From positions 62,001 through 126,000 of the forward strand of contig NZ_JBOITN010000032.1 in NCBI RefSeq assembly GCF_050717545.1: 64,000 bases of DNA. The letters are read 5' to 3'. The position numbers and the translations under genes were made by a program. Shown here one piece after another: positions 16,126 to 25,672 of this stretch; within the stretch, counting starts at the first letter, position 1; each line of letters opens with the position of its first letter. Source of the DNA: Clostridium_AD sp050717545 (lineage in GTDB: Bacteria > Bacillota > Clostridia > Clostridiales > Clostridiaceae). The notes beneath the pieces are model-generated. The model saw nothing but the letters and a program-made list of their open reading frames with translations. It was not told the origin of the DNA and searched no databases.

Positions 16126-17370
16126 TTATTTCACTGCTTTTATTGCTTCCTCTAATGCAGATTTACCATCTGGGTTTTTCCCAAGTCGTAATCTTTCTCC
16201 TGCCTTTTGAAGTTCACTATTAATTTTAGAAAAATTCTTACCATAAGAATATGGAGTTGCATATGCTGTACCCTCTACTAATGCTTTTCTTTCAGGAAAT
16301 TTTTCTGCATAAACAGTTCCCATTGAACTTCTAGTTGGTATTGCTAGACCAGAATCTGCTACCATTTGCTGTGATTCTTTACCTGTTAAGAACTTAATAG
16401 CCTCAGCTGCTTCTTTTGGGTGTTTTGTATTTGTGCTCATTGCGTATGCAACTGTAAATATCATATTACCTTGTTTTTCACCTTTTGGAAGTTCTGCAAT
16501 TCCATATTCAAGTTCTGGTGCTGTATCCTTCATGAAGGGTATTAACCATCCGCCCTCTATTACCATAGCCGCATTTCCCTTAGCTAATGACTCCCCAGCC
16601 CATCCATCACCTAAATCAGCAGGTGATGCTGCATATCCATTTTTTATAAACGAATAGTAAAATTCAAATCCTTTTATAGCTTCTGGTGAATTAAATACCA
16701 TTTTTTCTCCATCAACAACCTTTCCACCCGCTTGAAACATAAATGATGAAAATCTTGCTGAGTCATCTGGTAATGATAGTGCTTTCACTTTTCCCTGTGT
16801 TAACTTTTTAGAAACCTCTTCTAATTCTGCCCACGTAGTTGGAGGTTTAACTCCAGCATCAGAAAACATCTTCTTATTATAGAAAAGTGCTAATGAATTA
16901 AAATCTTTTGGTAGACCATATGTTTTACCATCCACTTGATATCCTTCTAATAGGTTTGGATAAAAATCTTTTAAATCTTCTTTATTCAAGTACTCGTCTA
17001 TTGGTGCAACTGCACCTTTTTCAACATAAGATGGTACTAGTGATACATCCAAGAAGAATAAATCTGGTTCTGTCTTAGCTGCTATTTTAGTCTGCATAAC
17101 TTGGTTATAATCCCCTGTAGCAACTTCTTTTTTAAGTGTAATCTTCTTACTCTTATTTTGTTCATTAAATGAAGCTATTTGATCATCAATAAGCTTTGTT
17201 TCTGTGTCTGAAGAACCCCACACCTCAACCGTTATAGTAACTGGTTTTGCTGAAGCTTCCGTTTCAGTTTTACCATCCACCTTAGCAGTATTCTTACTAC
17301 CACAACCTACAAATAATGTAGTTGTTAATGCTACTGTACACACCAATGCAATTATACGATTTCTTTTCAT
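16126..17370 (-). CDS. Sugar-binding lipoprotein of the ABC importer
   Basis: A 414-residue family 1 extracellular solute-binding protein. The N-terminus is a lipoprotein signal with the lipobox ending LFVGCGS (Cys at about 23), so it is membrane-anchored outside the cell. The remaining sequence has the typical motifs SFNEQN, LPKDFNSLALFYNKKMFSDAGVKPPTTWAE and GGWLIPF. It delivers a disaccharide or oligosaccharide to the permeases encoded just downstream. The operon partner GH65 suggests an alpha-linked glucose disaccharide. Confidence 0.92.
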   Translation of the reverse strand: MKRNRIIALVCTVALTTTLFVGCGSKNTAKVDGKTETEASAKPVTITVEVWGSSDTETKLIDDQIASFNEQNKSKKITLKKEVATGDYNQVMQTKIAAKTEPDLFFLDVSLVPSYVEKGAVAPIDEYLNKEDLKDFYPNLLEGYQVDGKTYGLPKDFNSLALFYNKKMFSDAGVKPPTTWAELEEVSKKLTQGKVKALSLPDDSARFSSFMFQAGGKVVDGEKMVFNSPEAIKGFEFYYSFIKNGYAASPADLGDGWAGESLAKGNAAMVIEGGWLIPFMKDTAPELEYGIAELPKGEKQGNMIFTVAYAMSTNTKHPKEAAEAIKFLTGKESQQMVADSGLAIPTRSSMGTVYAEKFPERKALVEGTAYATPYSYGKNFSKINSELQKAGERLRLGKNPDGKSALEEAIKAVK

Positions 17371-17401
17371 TAAAATTACCCCCTTAATTATTGTAATTTA
17401 A

Positions 17402-18412
17402 TTATATTTTTATTGTTGATTCTCTTTCAATTAACTCAGGTTCTATAACAATACGGCCTAAATACTGTTCTGATATTATACTTAAAATTAAATTAGCTGC
17501 AGCTTTGCCTATTTTGTCCATATCTTGCTTAATTGTTGTAAGTTTTGGTGTAACAAAATTGCATAAGTTAATATCATCAAACCCTACTATAGATATATCC
17601 TTAGGTATATCATATCCCATATTTTTCAAGCCCTCTATTGCTCCTAGTGCCATTAAGTCACTAGCACAATATATTGCTGTTATATCTCCATGGTTTTCAA
17701 TAAGGTGTTCCGCAGCACTTTTCCCGCCTTCATAGGAGAACCCTCCACTAATTATAAGATCATCTTCAATCTTGATACCTCTTCTACTTAATGCCAAGTA
17801 ATAACCGTCTAATCTTTCATAACTAACTAGTGCCTCTTTATGTCCATTAATAAAACCAATTTTTGTGTGACCTTGCTCCAAAAGATATTCTACAGCAAGG
17901 ATTGAACCTTTTATATTATCAACACCAACGCATCCCACTCTATGGTTTTTTATGAATACGTCGTGTAATACACAAGGGTAAGACATACTTTCCAGTTGCC
18001 TAAAATAATCATCTGTCATTTTAAGTCCGAGTATTAGCGCACCATCTAACTGTTTTTCTTTAAATAATTTTTCCAGTTTATTGCCTTTTTGCATATCAGA
18101 AGTTGTAGATAATATTATGGTTTCATATCCGTAATCTGAAACCACCGACTTAAATGCCATGAACATTCGATAAATTACATAATCGCTTTCATTATAATCT
18201 TCTACCAATAGTCCTAATCTATAATTTTTTGCACCGCTTAAACTTCTAGCAACTATATTGGGACTATATCCTAAATTATCTGCAATTTGTAAAATGTTTT
18301 CTCTAGTAGCTTCGCTTATGTCCGCATAATTATTAAATGCTCTGGATACTGTACTTATAGATACACCTGCTTTTTTTGCTACATCTTTTATAGTAATATT
18401 TTTTCTCTCCAT
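17402..18412 (-). CDS. LacI-family repressor of the GH65/ABC operon
   Basis: A 336-residue regulator. The N-terminal helix-turn-helix is ITIKDVAKKAGVSISTVSRAFN, followed by the hinge helix (NIVARSLSG) and a periplasmic-binding-protein-like sensor domain. It lies inside the operon, between the GH65 gene and the binding-protein gene, so it is probably autoregulated. LacI-like inverted repeats are present in the promoter upstream of GH65 (20782-20795 and 20817-20830). The effector is likely the imported sugar or its phosphorylated product. Confidence 0.93.
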   Translation of the reverse strand: MERKNITIKDVAKKAGVSISTVSRAFNNYADISEATRENILQIADNLGYSPNIVARSLSGAKNYRLGLLVEDYNESDYVIYRMFMAFKSVVSDYGYETIILSTTSDMQKGNKLEKLFKEKQLDGALILGLKMTDDYFRQLESMSYPCVLHDVFIKNHRVGCVGVDNIKGSILAVEYLLEQGHTKIGFINGHKEALVSYERLDGYYLALSRRGIKIEDDLIISGGFSYEGGKSAAEHLIENHGDITAIYCASDLMALGAIEGLKNMGYDIPKDISIVGFDDINLCNFVTPKLTTIKQDMDKIGKAAANLILSIISEQYLGRIVIEPELIERESTIKI

Positions 18413-18471
18413 TATGTCTTCCTTTCATCTTGCTAAATTTATTCTATAAGTACTATTCTCCAACTTTTTTA

Positions 18472-20748
18472 TTATCTTGCAACTACTAAATCATTTTCTT
18501 CACTTATTGAATATTTTTTTGAGTATATATTTATTATTACTTTCCCTGTTGAACTAACTTTAATTTTGTCTTTATATATTGAAATAGCTACTCTTGAACC
18601 TTTCCAATTTATATTAAAGGATAACCCTTCCCATTGCTTAGGCAACCATGGATTTATATTTAAAATGCCATCCTTATTAACTGTCAGTCCTACAAATCCA
18701 AAAATAGCACTTTGCCATGAGCCTCCTGTTGAAGCTGCGTGTAGTCCAAAATCTGTATTTCCTTGATTATCTTCCAAATCTGTAAATATTGTCTTCATAA
18801 AATATTTATATGCATTATGCCTATCTCCAACAGCAAGTCCTAATATTGAATACATAGAGGGACTTAATGAAGACTTGTGCATTGTTCTTTTTTCATAATA
18901 ATCATAGTTTGATTTTTTAACCTCATCTGAAAATTCTTCAGGAAGCATTATCATTAATTGAACCACATCCGCTTGTTTTACAAGCTGTGTTTCACCTAAT
19001 TTGTTACCCTTTAAATCTGGCCACACCGGCATTTCATTTTCATCATACTCTGTAATTTCTACATCTGCTAAACCAAAGTAACCTTCAAACTGCTCAATTA
19101 TCATTCCATCTTCACTCCTAGGAATATACATCTTTTCAGCCATAATTTTAAGCGATTTAAAATCTTCTTCATTCAGTCCCAGCTTTGAACAAAGTACCTT
19201 ATACACAACATTGTTTTCTTCCTTTAACCAATCTTTAAAAAATAATGCTTTTTCTATATTCCATTTAGCTAAATAGTTGGTAAATACATTATTATCAATA
19301 TGCTCGTGAAACTCGTCAGGACCTATCACCGAACTTATTTCATATCTATCTCCAGCTTTATTGTACTCAACTCTGCTTTCCCAAAATTTTGCTGTATCAA
19401 GCAAAATCTCAATACCATAATTCATAAGGAATTCCTTATCGTTTGTTGCTCTATAATATTCAACTATTCCAAAAGCAATGTCCGAATTTATGTGATACTC
19501 CTCATCTCCAGTCCAAATTCTAACTGAGTTTCCGTCGTAGTCTACACCCCATTTAGGAGTAACTTCCAGTCCATTATCAGCTGCTTCCCAGGGGAATCTA
19601 GCGCCTTTATACCCTGTTACTTTCGCATTTTCCCTTGCACCTTGCAAGGTATTATATCTATACATTAGTAATGCTTTTGCAACCTCCGGCCTCGTATATA
19701 TAAAGAAAGGAAGCATGAACACTTCAGTATCCCAGAAAATATGTCCCTTATAACCTTCACCATGCAGTGCCTTGGCTGCTATACTTACAGTAGTATCTCC
19801 TTCGTAAGCCGCAGATGATAATTGAAATAAATTAAATCTGATACCTATTTGAGCTTTTTCATCGCCCTCTATTTTTATATCTATGTCATCCCATATTTCA
19901 TTCCAAATTTTCCTATGCTTTTGAAATTCAACCTCATACCCATCTTTCATAAAATCCTTCAATTCACTTGTAGCAGCCACAAATAAATCACATTTCATAT
20001 TTCTATCACTTAGACTTACGCCATATTTTACTATAATATTGGTTTTACCTTGTGTCATAAACGTTTCGTAAGCTTCACTTACTTCTTCTCCAAACTCGCT
20101 ATACTTTCTCTTTTTAAATATACTATCCTTTTCATTTTCACCCATTAAAGTTGTGAGTTCTAAAACCTTTGTATTATTTTCATTTGTTTCAATAGTTAGT
20201 GCTATACCCGGATTACTTTCACACATATTCACTACTTTAAAATGCTTGTTTTTATTCATTACATCCCAAGTCCCATTGGTTACTGAACCATCTATATAGT
20301 TTTCTATAAATACTTTTCCATTAAAATTTAATGGTGTTATTTCATATTTTGCTGCCCATCTATTAATATTTTTTCTACTTACAAATCTTTCACATTTAAT
20401 CTCTATACTTTTACCCTTTTTAGTAGTTGCAATGAACATTGTTTGTAAAATTCCACTATGCATATCCAATTCTCTTTTGAAGCTATCTAAAACACATTCA
20501 TCAATATCAACTTTTTCATCTTCAATATAAATATTGAACCCTAATGGATCTTGAAGGTTTACTATTTCCGTCACCTGGCTTTGAGATTTATCAAATATCC
20601 CCGCTATATAATTTCCTCTATTTCCTTTTGAGGAAAATTCTAGTGCACCTCTAATTCCCCTGTATCCATTTGCTAATGTAAAAAGTGTTTCATATTTTTT
20701 ATTATCACAACTGTTATATTCGTCCAAAGAAATCTTCCATAAATTCAT
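18472..20748 (-). CDS. GH65 disaccharide phosphorylase (maltose/kojibiose/nigerose/trehalose type)
   Basis: A 758-residue glycoside hydrolase family 65 enzyme. Order: N-terminal beta-sandwich (to about 270), linker, (alpha/alpha)6 catalytic barrel with HIFWDTEVF near 336-344, the general acid Glu at about 479 in IGPDEFHEH, the phosphate-binding KQADVV region and HKSSLSPS, then a small C-terminal beta domain. It cleaves an alpha-glucosidic disaccharide with phosphate to beta-glucose 1-phosphate plus a sugar. The start is the second ATG, 7 bases after GGAGGG. First gene of the operon. The exact linkage cannot be fixed by eye; no beta-phosphoglucomutase gene lies next to it. Confidence 0.9.
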   Translation of the reverse strand: MNLWKISLDEYNSCDNKKYETLFTLANGYRGIRGALEFSSKGNRGNYIAGIFDKSQSQVTEIVNLQDPLGFNIYIEDEKVDIDECVLDSFKRELDMHSGILQTMFIATTKKGKSIEIKCERFVSRKNINRWAAKYEITPLNFNGKVFIENYIDGSVTNGTWDVMNKNKHFKVVNMCESNPGIALTIETNENNTKVLELTTLMGENEKDSIFKKRKYSEFGEEVSEAYETFMTQGKTNIIVKYGVSLSDRNMKCDLFVAATSELKDFMKDGYEVEFQKHRKIWNEIWDDIDIKIEGDEKAQIGIRFNLFQLSSAAYEGDTTVSIAAKALHGEGYKGHIFWDTEVFMLPFFIYTRPEVAKALLMYRYNTLQGARENAKVTGYKGARFPWEAADNGLEVTPKWGVDYDGNSVRIWTGDEEYHINSDIAFGIVEYYRATNDKEFLMNYGIEILLDTAKFWESRVEYNKAGDRYEISSVIGPDEFHEHIDNNVFTNYLAKWNIEKALFFKDWLKEENNVVYKVLCSKLGLNEEDFKSLKIMAEKMYIPRSEDGMIIEQFEGYFGLADVEITEYDENEMPVWPDLKGNKLGETQLVKQADVVQLMIMLPEEFSDEVKKSNYDYYEKRTMHKSSLSPSMYSILGLAVGDRHNAYKYFMKTIFTDLEDNQGNTDFGLHAASTGGSWQSAIFGFVGLTVNKDGILNINPWLPKQWEGLSFNINWKGSRVAISIYKDKIKVSSTGKVIINIYSKKYSISEENDLVVAR

Positions 20749-20781
20749 ATTGAAACCCTCCATATTTTTCCGATATTATTT

Positions 20782-20831
20782 CGGAAACGTTTTTGTAATT
20801 TAATTATACTTTTTCGTGAAAACATTTTCAA
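20782..20831 (-). promoter_or_regulatory. Promoter and LacI-type operators of the GH65 operon
   Basis: On the minus strand TTGAAA (20826-20831) and TATAAT (20803-20808) are 17 bases apart, a near-consensus promoter. Two LacI-like operators flank it: TGAAAACATTTTCA (20817-20830), overlapping the -35 and spacer, and CGGAAACGTTTTTG (20782-20795), downstream of the -10. The pairing suits repression by the LacI protein encoded in the operon. Confidence 0.75.
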
Positions 20832-20940
20832 TCTCCATGAAACCATTTACGATGGGTATTTTTATGGTTTTCCTTTTCAATGCTCCTTTATTCTCTAAAA
20901 ATCACAATATTGTGTTTTTTATGAAAATATATCTATAATT

Positions 20941-20984
20941 AAAAAAAGCACAATGAATATTATTAATATTCATTGTGCTTTTAC
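20941..20984 (-). terminator. Terminator of the phosphonate operon
   Basis: Long perfect inverted repeat (AAAGCACAATGAATATT and its complement, three-base loop) with T runs on both sides. Read on the minus strand it ends the phn operon. The rest of 20832-21109 shows no coding frame. Confidence 0.9.
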
Positions 20985-21109
20985 TATTTTTAATCAGGAT
21001 TCTTTTAAGGACGATATGTTAACTATGTATAATAAATTGTGTAAGTTAAGAAAGCTGATGAGGAGTTCTATCTAGCAGAACTTTTACAGCTTTCATATAG
21101 TATAAACAT

Positions 21110-21982
21110 CTAATAAGATAAGTATTTGTTTTTCATTTTTGTTGAGAAAACTTCAAGCAACAACGCAAAAGCTAGAATTAGATAGGCAATTACTCCTATT
21201 GACGGTAAATCATAATAAAAACTTCCAGCCATAAATAAATTAAAGCCGATACCTCCAGCACCTGCAGCTGCTCCCATTACCACAGCATTAGTAAAATTAA
21301 TTTCAAATCTCATAAAAGTCCAAGCAAGAAGGGAAGTACTTGTTGATGGTAAAACTGCCTGAAAAACTATTTGCCACCAACTTGCACCACTTGCTTTTAG
21401 TGCCTCAATAACCCCACTGTCTATCTCCTCATAACTTTCAGAATAGACTTTTGTTAAATAAGCCACCGAATGTAGACTTAACCCAATTACTGCAGCAACA
21501 CTACCAAGTCCTGCAGATACAGCAAATATCAATACCCACAATACTGTTGGAACGGCTCTTATAAAAGCAATAAATGCTTTTATAACATTTGAGATATGCA
21601 CGTTGGAGAGGTTCTTAGCTGCGAATAACCCAAGAATTAAGGCTATAGCTGAACCAATGAGTGTTGTTAAGAATGCTAGTCCTAATGTTATAACTACCTC
21701 AATTACTCCTTCAAGCAGTGTAAAATGTGATGGTTTGGGATGTAAAAATACTGTTTTTAAATTTTCTAATAGCTTTACACTAGCGTCTGCAAAAACTAAA
21801 TCTTTATAATCAAATGTGTAAAACCCATATATTGTAAGTATACATAATATTAATATTGTTATCCTAACAGCATACTGAGCACTACCATTCATTTTCGTTT
21901 TAATTTTTCCATTTTTCTTTCTTCTAATATTAATTTCTAAACCACTAAACACAACGTTATTAATCGAATTAGATATTTCCAT
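21110..21982 (-). CDS. phnE: Phosphonate ABC transporter permease PhnE (second copy)
   Basis: A 290-residue permease of the PhnE family: six predicted helices, and the ATPase-contact loop EALKASGASWWQIVFQAVLPS. The N-terminal 30 residues are an extra polar cytoplasmic segment. Its ATG overlaps the stop codon of the upstream permease gene by one base (TAATG), so the two are translationally coupled. Two PhnE-type permeases per system are common in Firmicutes and form a heterodimer. Last gene of the 11-kb phn operon. Confidence 0.93.
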   Translation of the reverse strand: MEISNSINNVVFSGLEINIRRKKNGKIKTKMNGSAQYAVRITILILCILTIYGFYTFDYKDLVFADASVKLLENLKTVFLHPKPSHFTLLEGVIEVVITLGLAFLTTLIGSAIALILGLFAAKNLSNVHISNVIKAFIAFIRAVPTVLWVLIFAVSAGLGSVAAVIGLSLHSVAYLTKVYSESYEEIDSGVIEALKASGASWWQIVFQAVLPSTSTSLLAWTFMRFEINFTNAVVMGAAAGAGGIGFNLFMAGSFYYDLPSIGVIAYLILAFALLLEVFSTKMKNKYLSY

Positions 21983-22767
21983 TATATAATCACCCTTCTA
22001 ACAGAATTTGAAATAAACTCAATTATTAATACAGAAATTACTATAGCAATGACTACAAGGCTTGCAGTATTATATTTCATACTTTTATAATACATGCTAA
22101 AAGTATACCCAATGCCAGTACCAGTAAGTAGCCCTATTAGAGTGGAACTTCTTATATTTGTCTCAAGCATAAATAATACCCAGCTAATAAGTTGTGGTAT
22201 ACATGATGGTATAACTGCTTGTGATACTATTTGAAAATATGATGCACCAGTTGATCTAAGGGCCTCAACCGACTCACGACTTGCCTCATCTATAGTTTCA
22301 ATAAATGCTCTGGTAAGAATTCCAAAAGTGGTAAAAAACAGGGCAAGATATCCTGTCATAGCATTCATTCCAAATGAAAATAATAATACCATAGCCCATA
22401 CAACATCTGGTACATTTCTAAACACAGAAGCAATTAAGCGTGTTATTGTACTTATTATACTATTATCATTTGTCGTACTTGAACCTAGTAAGCTGAAAAG
22501 TAATGCAAGTACGCTTGCAGTGGTTGTAGCCGCAATAGATAGAAATACGGTCTCCTTAAGCTTTATTAGTATTTTTGGTAATCTTGACAATGATTCAACA
22601 TTTGGATAAAAGTTTGAGCATGCCCAAACGATAGCTTTAGGAATAGAGGTTATGCCAAGAATAGGATCATATTGTGTAATAGCCATGGCCCCTATACTTA
22701 TTAATACTAATCCTGCCCAAAATATAACTAATTTTTTTTTCTTCTTTTTAAATATATCAATATCCAC
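21982..22767 (-). CDS. phnE: Phosphonate ABC transporter permease PhnE (first copy)
   Basis: A 261-residue permease; the N-terminus starts with a lysine-rich cytoplasmic stretch followed by six helices. ATPase-contact loop: EALRSTGASYFQIVSQAVIPS. Start is GTG after AAGGGAGG. It pairs with the second PhnE and with the ATPase PhnC to import phosphonates delivered by PhnD. Confidence 0.93.
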   Translation of the reverse strand: MDIDIFKKKKKKLVIFWAGLVLISIGAMAITQYDPILGITSIPKAIVWACSNFYPNVESLSRLPKILIKLKETVFLSIAATTTASVLALLFSLLGSSTTNDNSIISTITRLIASVFRNVPDVVWAMVLLFSFGMNAMTGYLALFFTTFGILTRAFIETIDEASRESVEALRSTGASYFQIVSQAVIPSCIPQLISWVLFMLETNIRSSTLIGLLTGTGIGYTFSMYYKSMKYNTASLVVIAIVISVLIIEFISNSVRRVII

Positions 22768-22801
22768 ATTTAAACCTCCCTTACGCTATACTTAATAATA
22801 A

Positions 22802-23566
22802 TTAATCAGTAATTAATTCACCTATTTGTGATCCATATATTTGATGAATGTTATCTTTAGTTAATTCCTCAGGTTTCCCATTAAATATGACCTTGCCGTC
22901 ATTAATTCCTATAATTCTATCCGAGTATCTTACTGCTACATCAACCTGATGAAGATTAAATATACAGGTTATTCCCATCTGTGTATTTATATCTTTCAGA
23001 TGATCCATTATTATCTTTGAGGCATTTGGGTCAAGTGATGCTATTGGTTCATCACAAAGTATCATTTTAGGATCTTGAATTAAAGCTCTAGCTATACCCA
23101 CCCTTTGCTTTTGACCACCACTTAGTTGATCACATCTTTTATAAGCTTGATCACTTAAACCAAGTTTGTTTAATAGCTCAAATGCTTTCTTCTTTTCGCT
23201 TTCATTATACATTCCAAGTACTCCATGAAATGTAGATTTATATCCAAGTCTACCATGGAGTACATTTTCCATAACGCTTAATCTATTAACTAAATTATAA
23301 TGTTGAAATATCATTCCTATTTTTGTTCTGAGCTTTCTTAAATCCCTTTTCTTAAATTCTTTTATATTCTCTCCGTTAAAGTCTATGTCACCCTCTGTTG
23401 CATCAATCATTCTATTAATGCATCGAAGGAGAGTTGATTTCCCAGCTCCTGATGGACCTATTATGGAAACAAACTCTCCCTCTTTAACAGAGAAGTTGAC
23501 ATTTGTTAGCGCTTTAGTTCCGCCCTTATACTCCTTGGACAAACTACTTACTTCCAAAATAGTCAT
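22802..23566 (-). CDS. phnC: Phosphonate ABC transporter ATPase PhnC
   Basis: A 254-residue ABC ATPase: Walker A GPSGAGKST, Q-loop FQHYNLV, signature LSGGQKQRVGIARAL, Walker B MILCDEP and switch histidine in NLHQVD. The FQHYNLV segment and the length match PhnC. It energises uptake through the two PhnE permeases encoded immediately downstream. ATG after GAGGAG. Located between phnD and the phnE pair. Confidence 0.95.
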   Translation of the reverse strand: MTILEVSSLSKEYKGGTKALTNVNFSVKEGEFVSIIGPSGAGKSTLLRCINRMIDATEGDIDFNGENIKEFKKRDLRKLRTKIGMIFQHYNLVNRLSVMENVLHGRLGYKSTFHGVLGMYNESEKKKAFELLNKLGLSDQAYKRCDQLSGGQKQRVGIARALIQDPKMILCDEPIASLDPNASKIIMDHLKDINTQMGITCIFNLHQVDVAVRYSDRIIGINDGKVIFNGKPEELTKDNIHQIYGSQIGELITD

Positions 23567-23640
23567 ACATATCTCCTCTTTTATAATAATTTTAAAGTAC
23601 AGTCTGTAAATAAAATTTTTAAATATCCCCTAATTACAAA

Positions 23641-24705
23641 TTATTTTGAAAGATCTCTAATTGGTTGGTACCAAGCATCTTCAACTTTCATAAAATGTTC
23701 TTTGCCAGATTTCTCAATTAAACCTGAAGATTTACCTTTTGTATAAAATATTTTCGAGTTATTTGTTACTTCGTCTGATGTTAAAACTGTTGTAATTTTA
23801 TCTATATCCTTTTGATTAAGTGCTTCTGTATTTACTGCAAAAGGTCCATTTAAAACTGGTGTAGATTGTATAATTACATATTCTTTTCCTGACAAAGCAT
23901 CAAAAGGAGCTACCGCATCAGCCTTAATGTCATATACTGATCCAACTGCATTTGCGTCACCAGTTTTAACCTCAACGTAGCTAGCTACTGAAGCATCACA
24001 AAATGCAGCTACATCAGCCTTATCAGTTAAAAGGTTAACTGCTGAACCTTGATGTGATTGTCCAAACAACACTTCGCTAAAGAATTTATCTTTTCCACCA
24101 TCTAATAAACCTTCTGTCGTTATATCTTTCCAATTGTCTTCTTTTGAAAACTTACTGATTATGTTTGCTGTGGGAACTTTAAATCCTGAAGTTGAACTAT
24201 TGGATACGAATGACATTTTCTTTCCCTGTATGTTGTCTATACTATATTTTCCGTCTTTCTGATATCCAGATTCATTTCCTTTTTTAACTGCAAGCCAGCT
24301 GTGATATATAGCATCATCTAGAGTTCCTGACTTACCTGCATTTACAACAAGTGGGAGTATTTTTTCATTTTTCTTATTAGCCTCCACATAACCCTGTCCA
24401 CCCATAAATGCGATTTGTGCATTACCATTAGCTATGGATTCTATTGCAATTGAATAATCTGTTGTAATTTTTTGTTCAACTTTTTTACCAGTAGCTTTTT
24501 CTATGATTTTACCTAATTCATCACGGGTTTCTTTTAAGTTTTCTCCTGATTCATTTGGATACCATACAATTGTGATTTTGTCATAATCCTTTACTGTTTG
24601 GCTTGCTGCTGGATTTGAGGCTACAGTTTTCGCCTTACTTGCACAACCAGTTAATACAGTTCCTAAAATTAGTACACTTATAAGTGCTAAAATATTTTTT
24701 TTCAT
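23641..24705 (-). CDS. phnD: Phosphonate-binding lipoprotein PhnD
   Basis: A 354-residue PhnD-type binding protein. The signal peptide ends in the lipobox TVLTGCAS. Mature-protein motifs: TIVWYPNESGENL, ANGNAQIAFMGGQGYVEAN and SNSSTSGFKVPTANI, with the conserved serine-rich phosphonate-binding loop. It captures phosphonates (or phosphite-like ligands) outside the membrane for PhnC/E. The first gene of the transport part of the operon, separated by 81 bases from the PHP gene upstream. Confidence 0.93.
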   Translation of the reverse strand: MKKNILALISVLILGTVLTGCASKAKTVASNPAASQTVKDYDKITIVWYPNESGENLKETRDELGKIIEKATGKKVEQKITTDYSIAIESIANGNAQIAFMGGQGYVEANKKNEKILPLVVNAGKSGTLDDAIYHSWLAVKKGNESGYQKDGKYSIDNIQGKKMSFVSNSSTSGFKVPTANIISKFSKEDNWKDITTEGLLDGGKDKFFSEVLFGQSHQGSAVNLLTDKADVAAFCDASVASYVEVKTGDANAVGSVYDIKADAVAPFDALSGKEYVIIQSTPVLNGPFAVNTEALNQKDIDKITTVLTSDEVTNNSKIFYTKGKSSGLIEKSGKEHFMKVEDAWYQPIRDLSK

Positions 24706-24786
24706 TTTCTACACCTCTTTTGATTATTTTTATTCTAATATATCTTTATTTTACTGTAGGAATGTTATGAACAAACATAGCTTACG

Positions 24787-25635
24787 TTAACTTTCAGTTA
24801 ACTTTGCATTAATTTTAAAATTATCTTTAAAAATATAATTATAATCACTTGGACATTCTTCATCTCCAATATTTATTGACTCCCCATACTTTCCGTGAAA
24901 GTCACTACCACCGGTTAAAATCAGTCCATATTTACTAGCATACTCCATTATTTTTAAGTGATCATCGTCGTTGTGGTCTATATGATTTATTTCAATTCCA
25001 TCTAGTCCCGCCTCTACTAATTCTTCTATAAAATCATATGAATCTAATTGCCCTGGATGTGCAAGTACCGCCAGCCCATTATCAGCCCTAATAGCTTTCA
25101 CAGCATCTATCATATCAACGTATTCTATGTCTCTCGCGCAAATCCCCTTCCCCTTAAATATTTCCTTATATATAATTTTATACCTCTCATCAATATAATT
25201 TTCATGTATGAGTCCGGCCATAATGTGTTGTTTATAAATTACTCCACTATTTTTTGCATATTGCTCAATCTTTTCAAGGTCAATTTTAAATCCCTTTTTA
25301 ATTAGAGTCTCTATTTGCCATAGAGAATTTGATTTTCTTTTTTCTAATATTGGGTCACATAACTTTTTAATATTTGATCCTAATAAATCAAAACAATAAC
25401 CTAATATGTGAACTTTTTTACCACTTGCCATATCACAAGCGGATATTTCTACACCTGGAATAATAGTAATACCTTCTTTTATACCTTCTGCTATTGATTC
25501 TTCTATTCCTTTTATTGTGTCATGATTTGTAATTGCTAAATGAGTAACACCACTGGCCTTTGCAAGGCTAATTGTCTTTTTTAAATCATAGGAACCATCA
25601 GAAATATCTGTATGAACATGTAAATCTGCTTTCAT
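24787..25635 (-). CDS. phnPP: PHP-family phosphoesterase, probable phosphoribosyl cyclic phosphate hydrolase
   Basis: A 282-residue polymerase/histidinol phosphatase-like (PHP) metalloenzyme. Metal ligands are visible in LHVHTDISDG (residues 4-13), TNHDT, PGVEIS, HILGY, LAHPG and GSDFHG. Within a C-P lyase operon, and in the absence of phnP and phnN here, it probably performs the last step: hydrolysis of 5-phosphoribosyl 1,2-cyclic phosphate. A PHP enzyme with that activity (PhnPP, EC 3.1.4.57) has been described from Eggerthella lenta. The fold is clear from sequence; the specific reaction is inference from context. ATG follows AGAGGAG. Confidence 0.78.
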   Translation of the reverse strand: MKADLHVHTDISDGSYDLKKTISLAKASGVTHLAITNHDTIKGIEESIAEGIKEGITIIPGVEISACDMASGKKVHILGYCFDLLGSNIKKLCDPILEKRKSNSLWQIETLIKKGFKIDLEKIEQYAKNSGVIYKQHIMAGLIHENYIDERYKIIYKEIFKGKGICARDIEYVDMIDAVKAIRADNGLAVLAHPGQLDSYDFIEELVEAGLDGIEINHIDHNDDDHLKIMEYASKYGLILTGGSDFHGKYGESINIGDEECPSDYNYIFKDNFKINAKLTES

Positions 25636-25672
25636 ATTTCATCTCCTCTAAACTTAATTATCACATTTATAC

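Noticed and set aside
20782..20795. CcpA cre site
   Set aside because: The palindrome lacks the TG start and CA end of cre; a LacI-family operator for the local regulator is the simpler reading.
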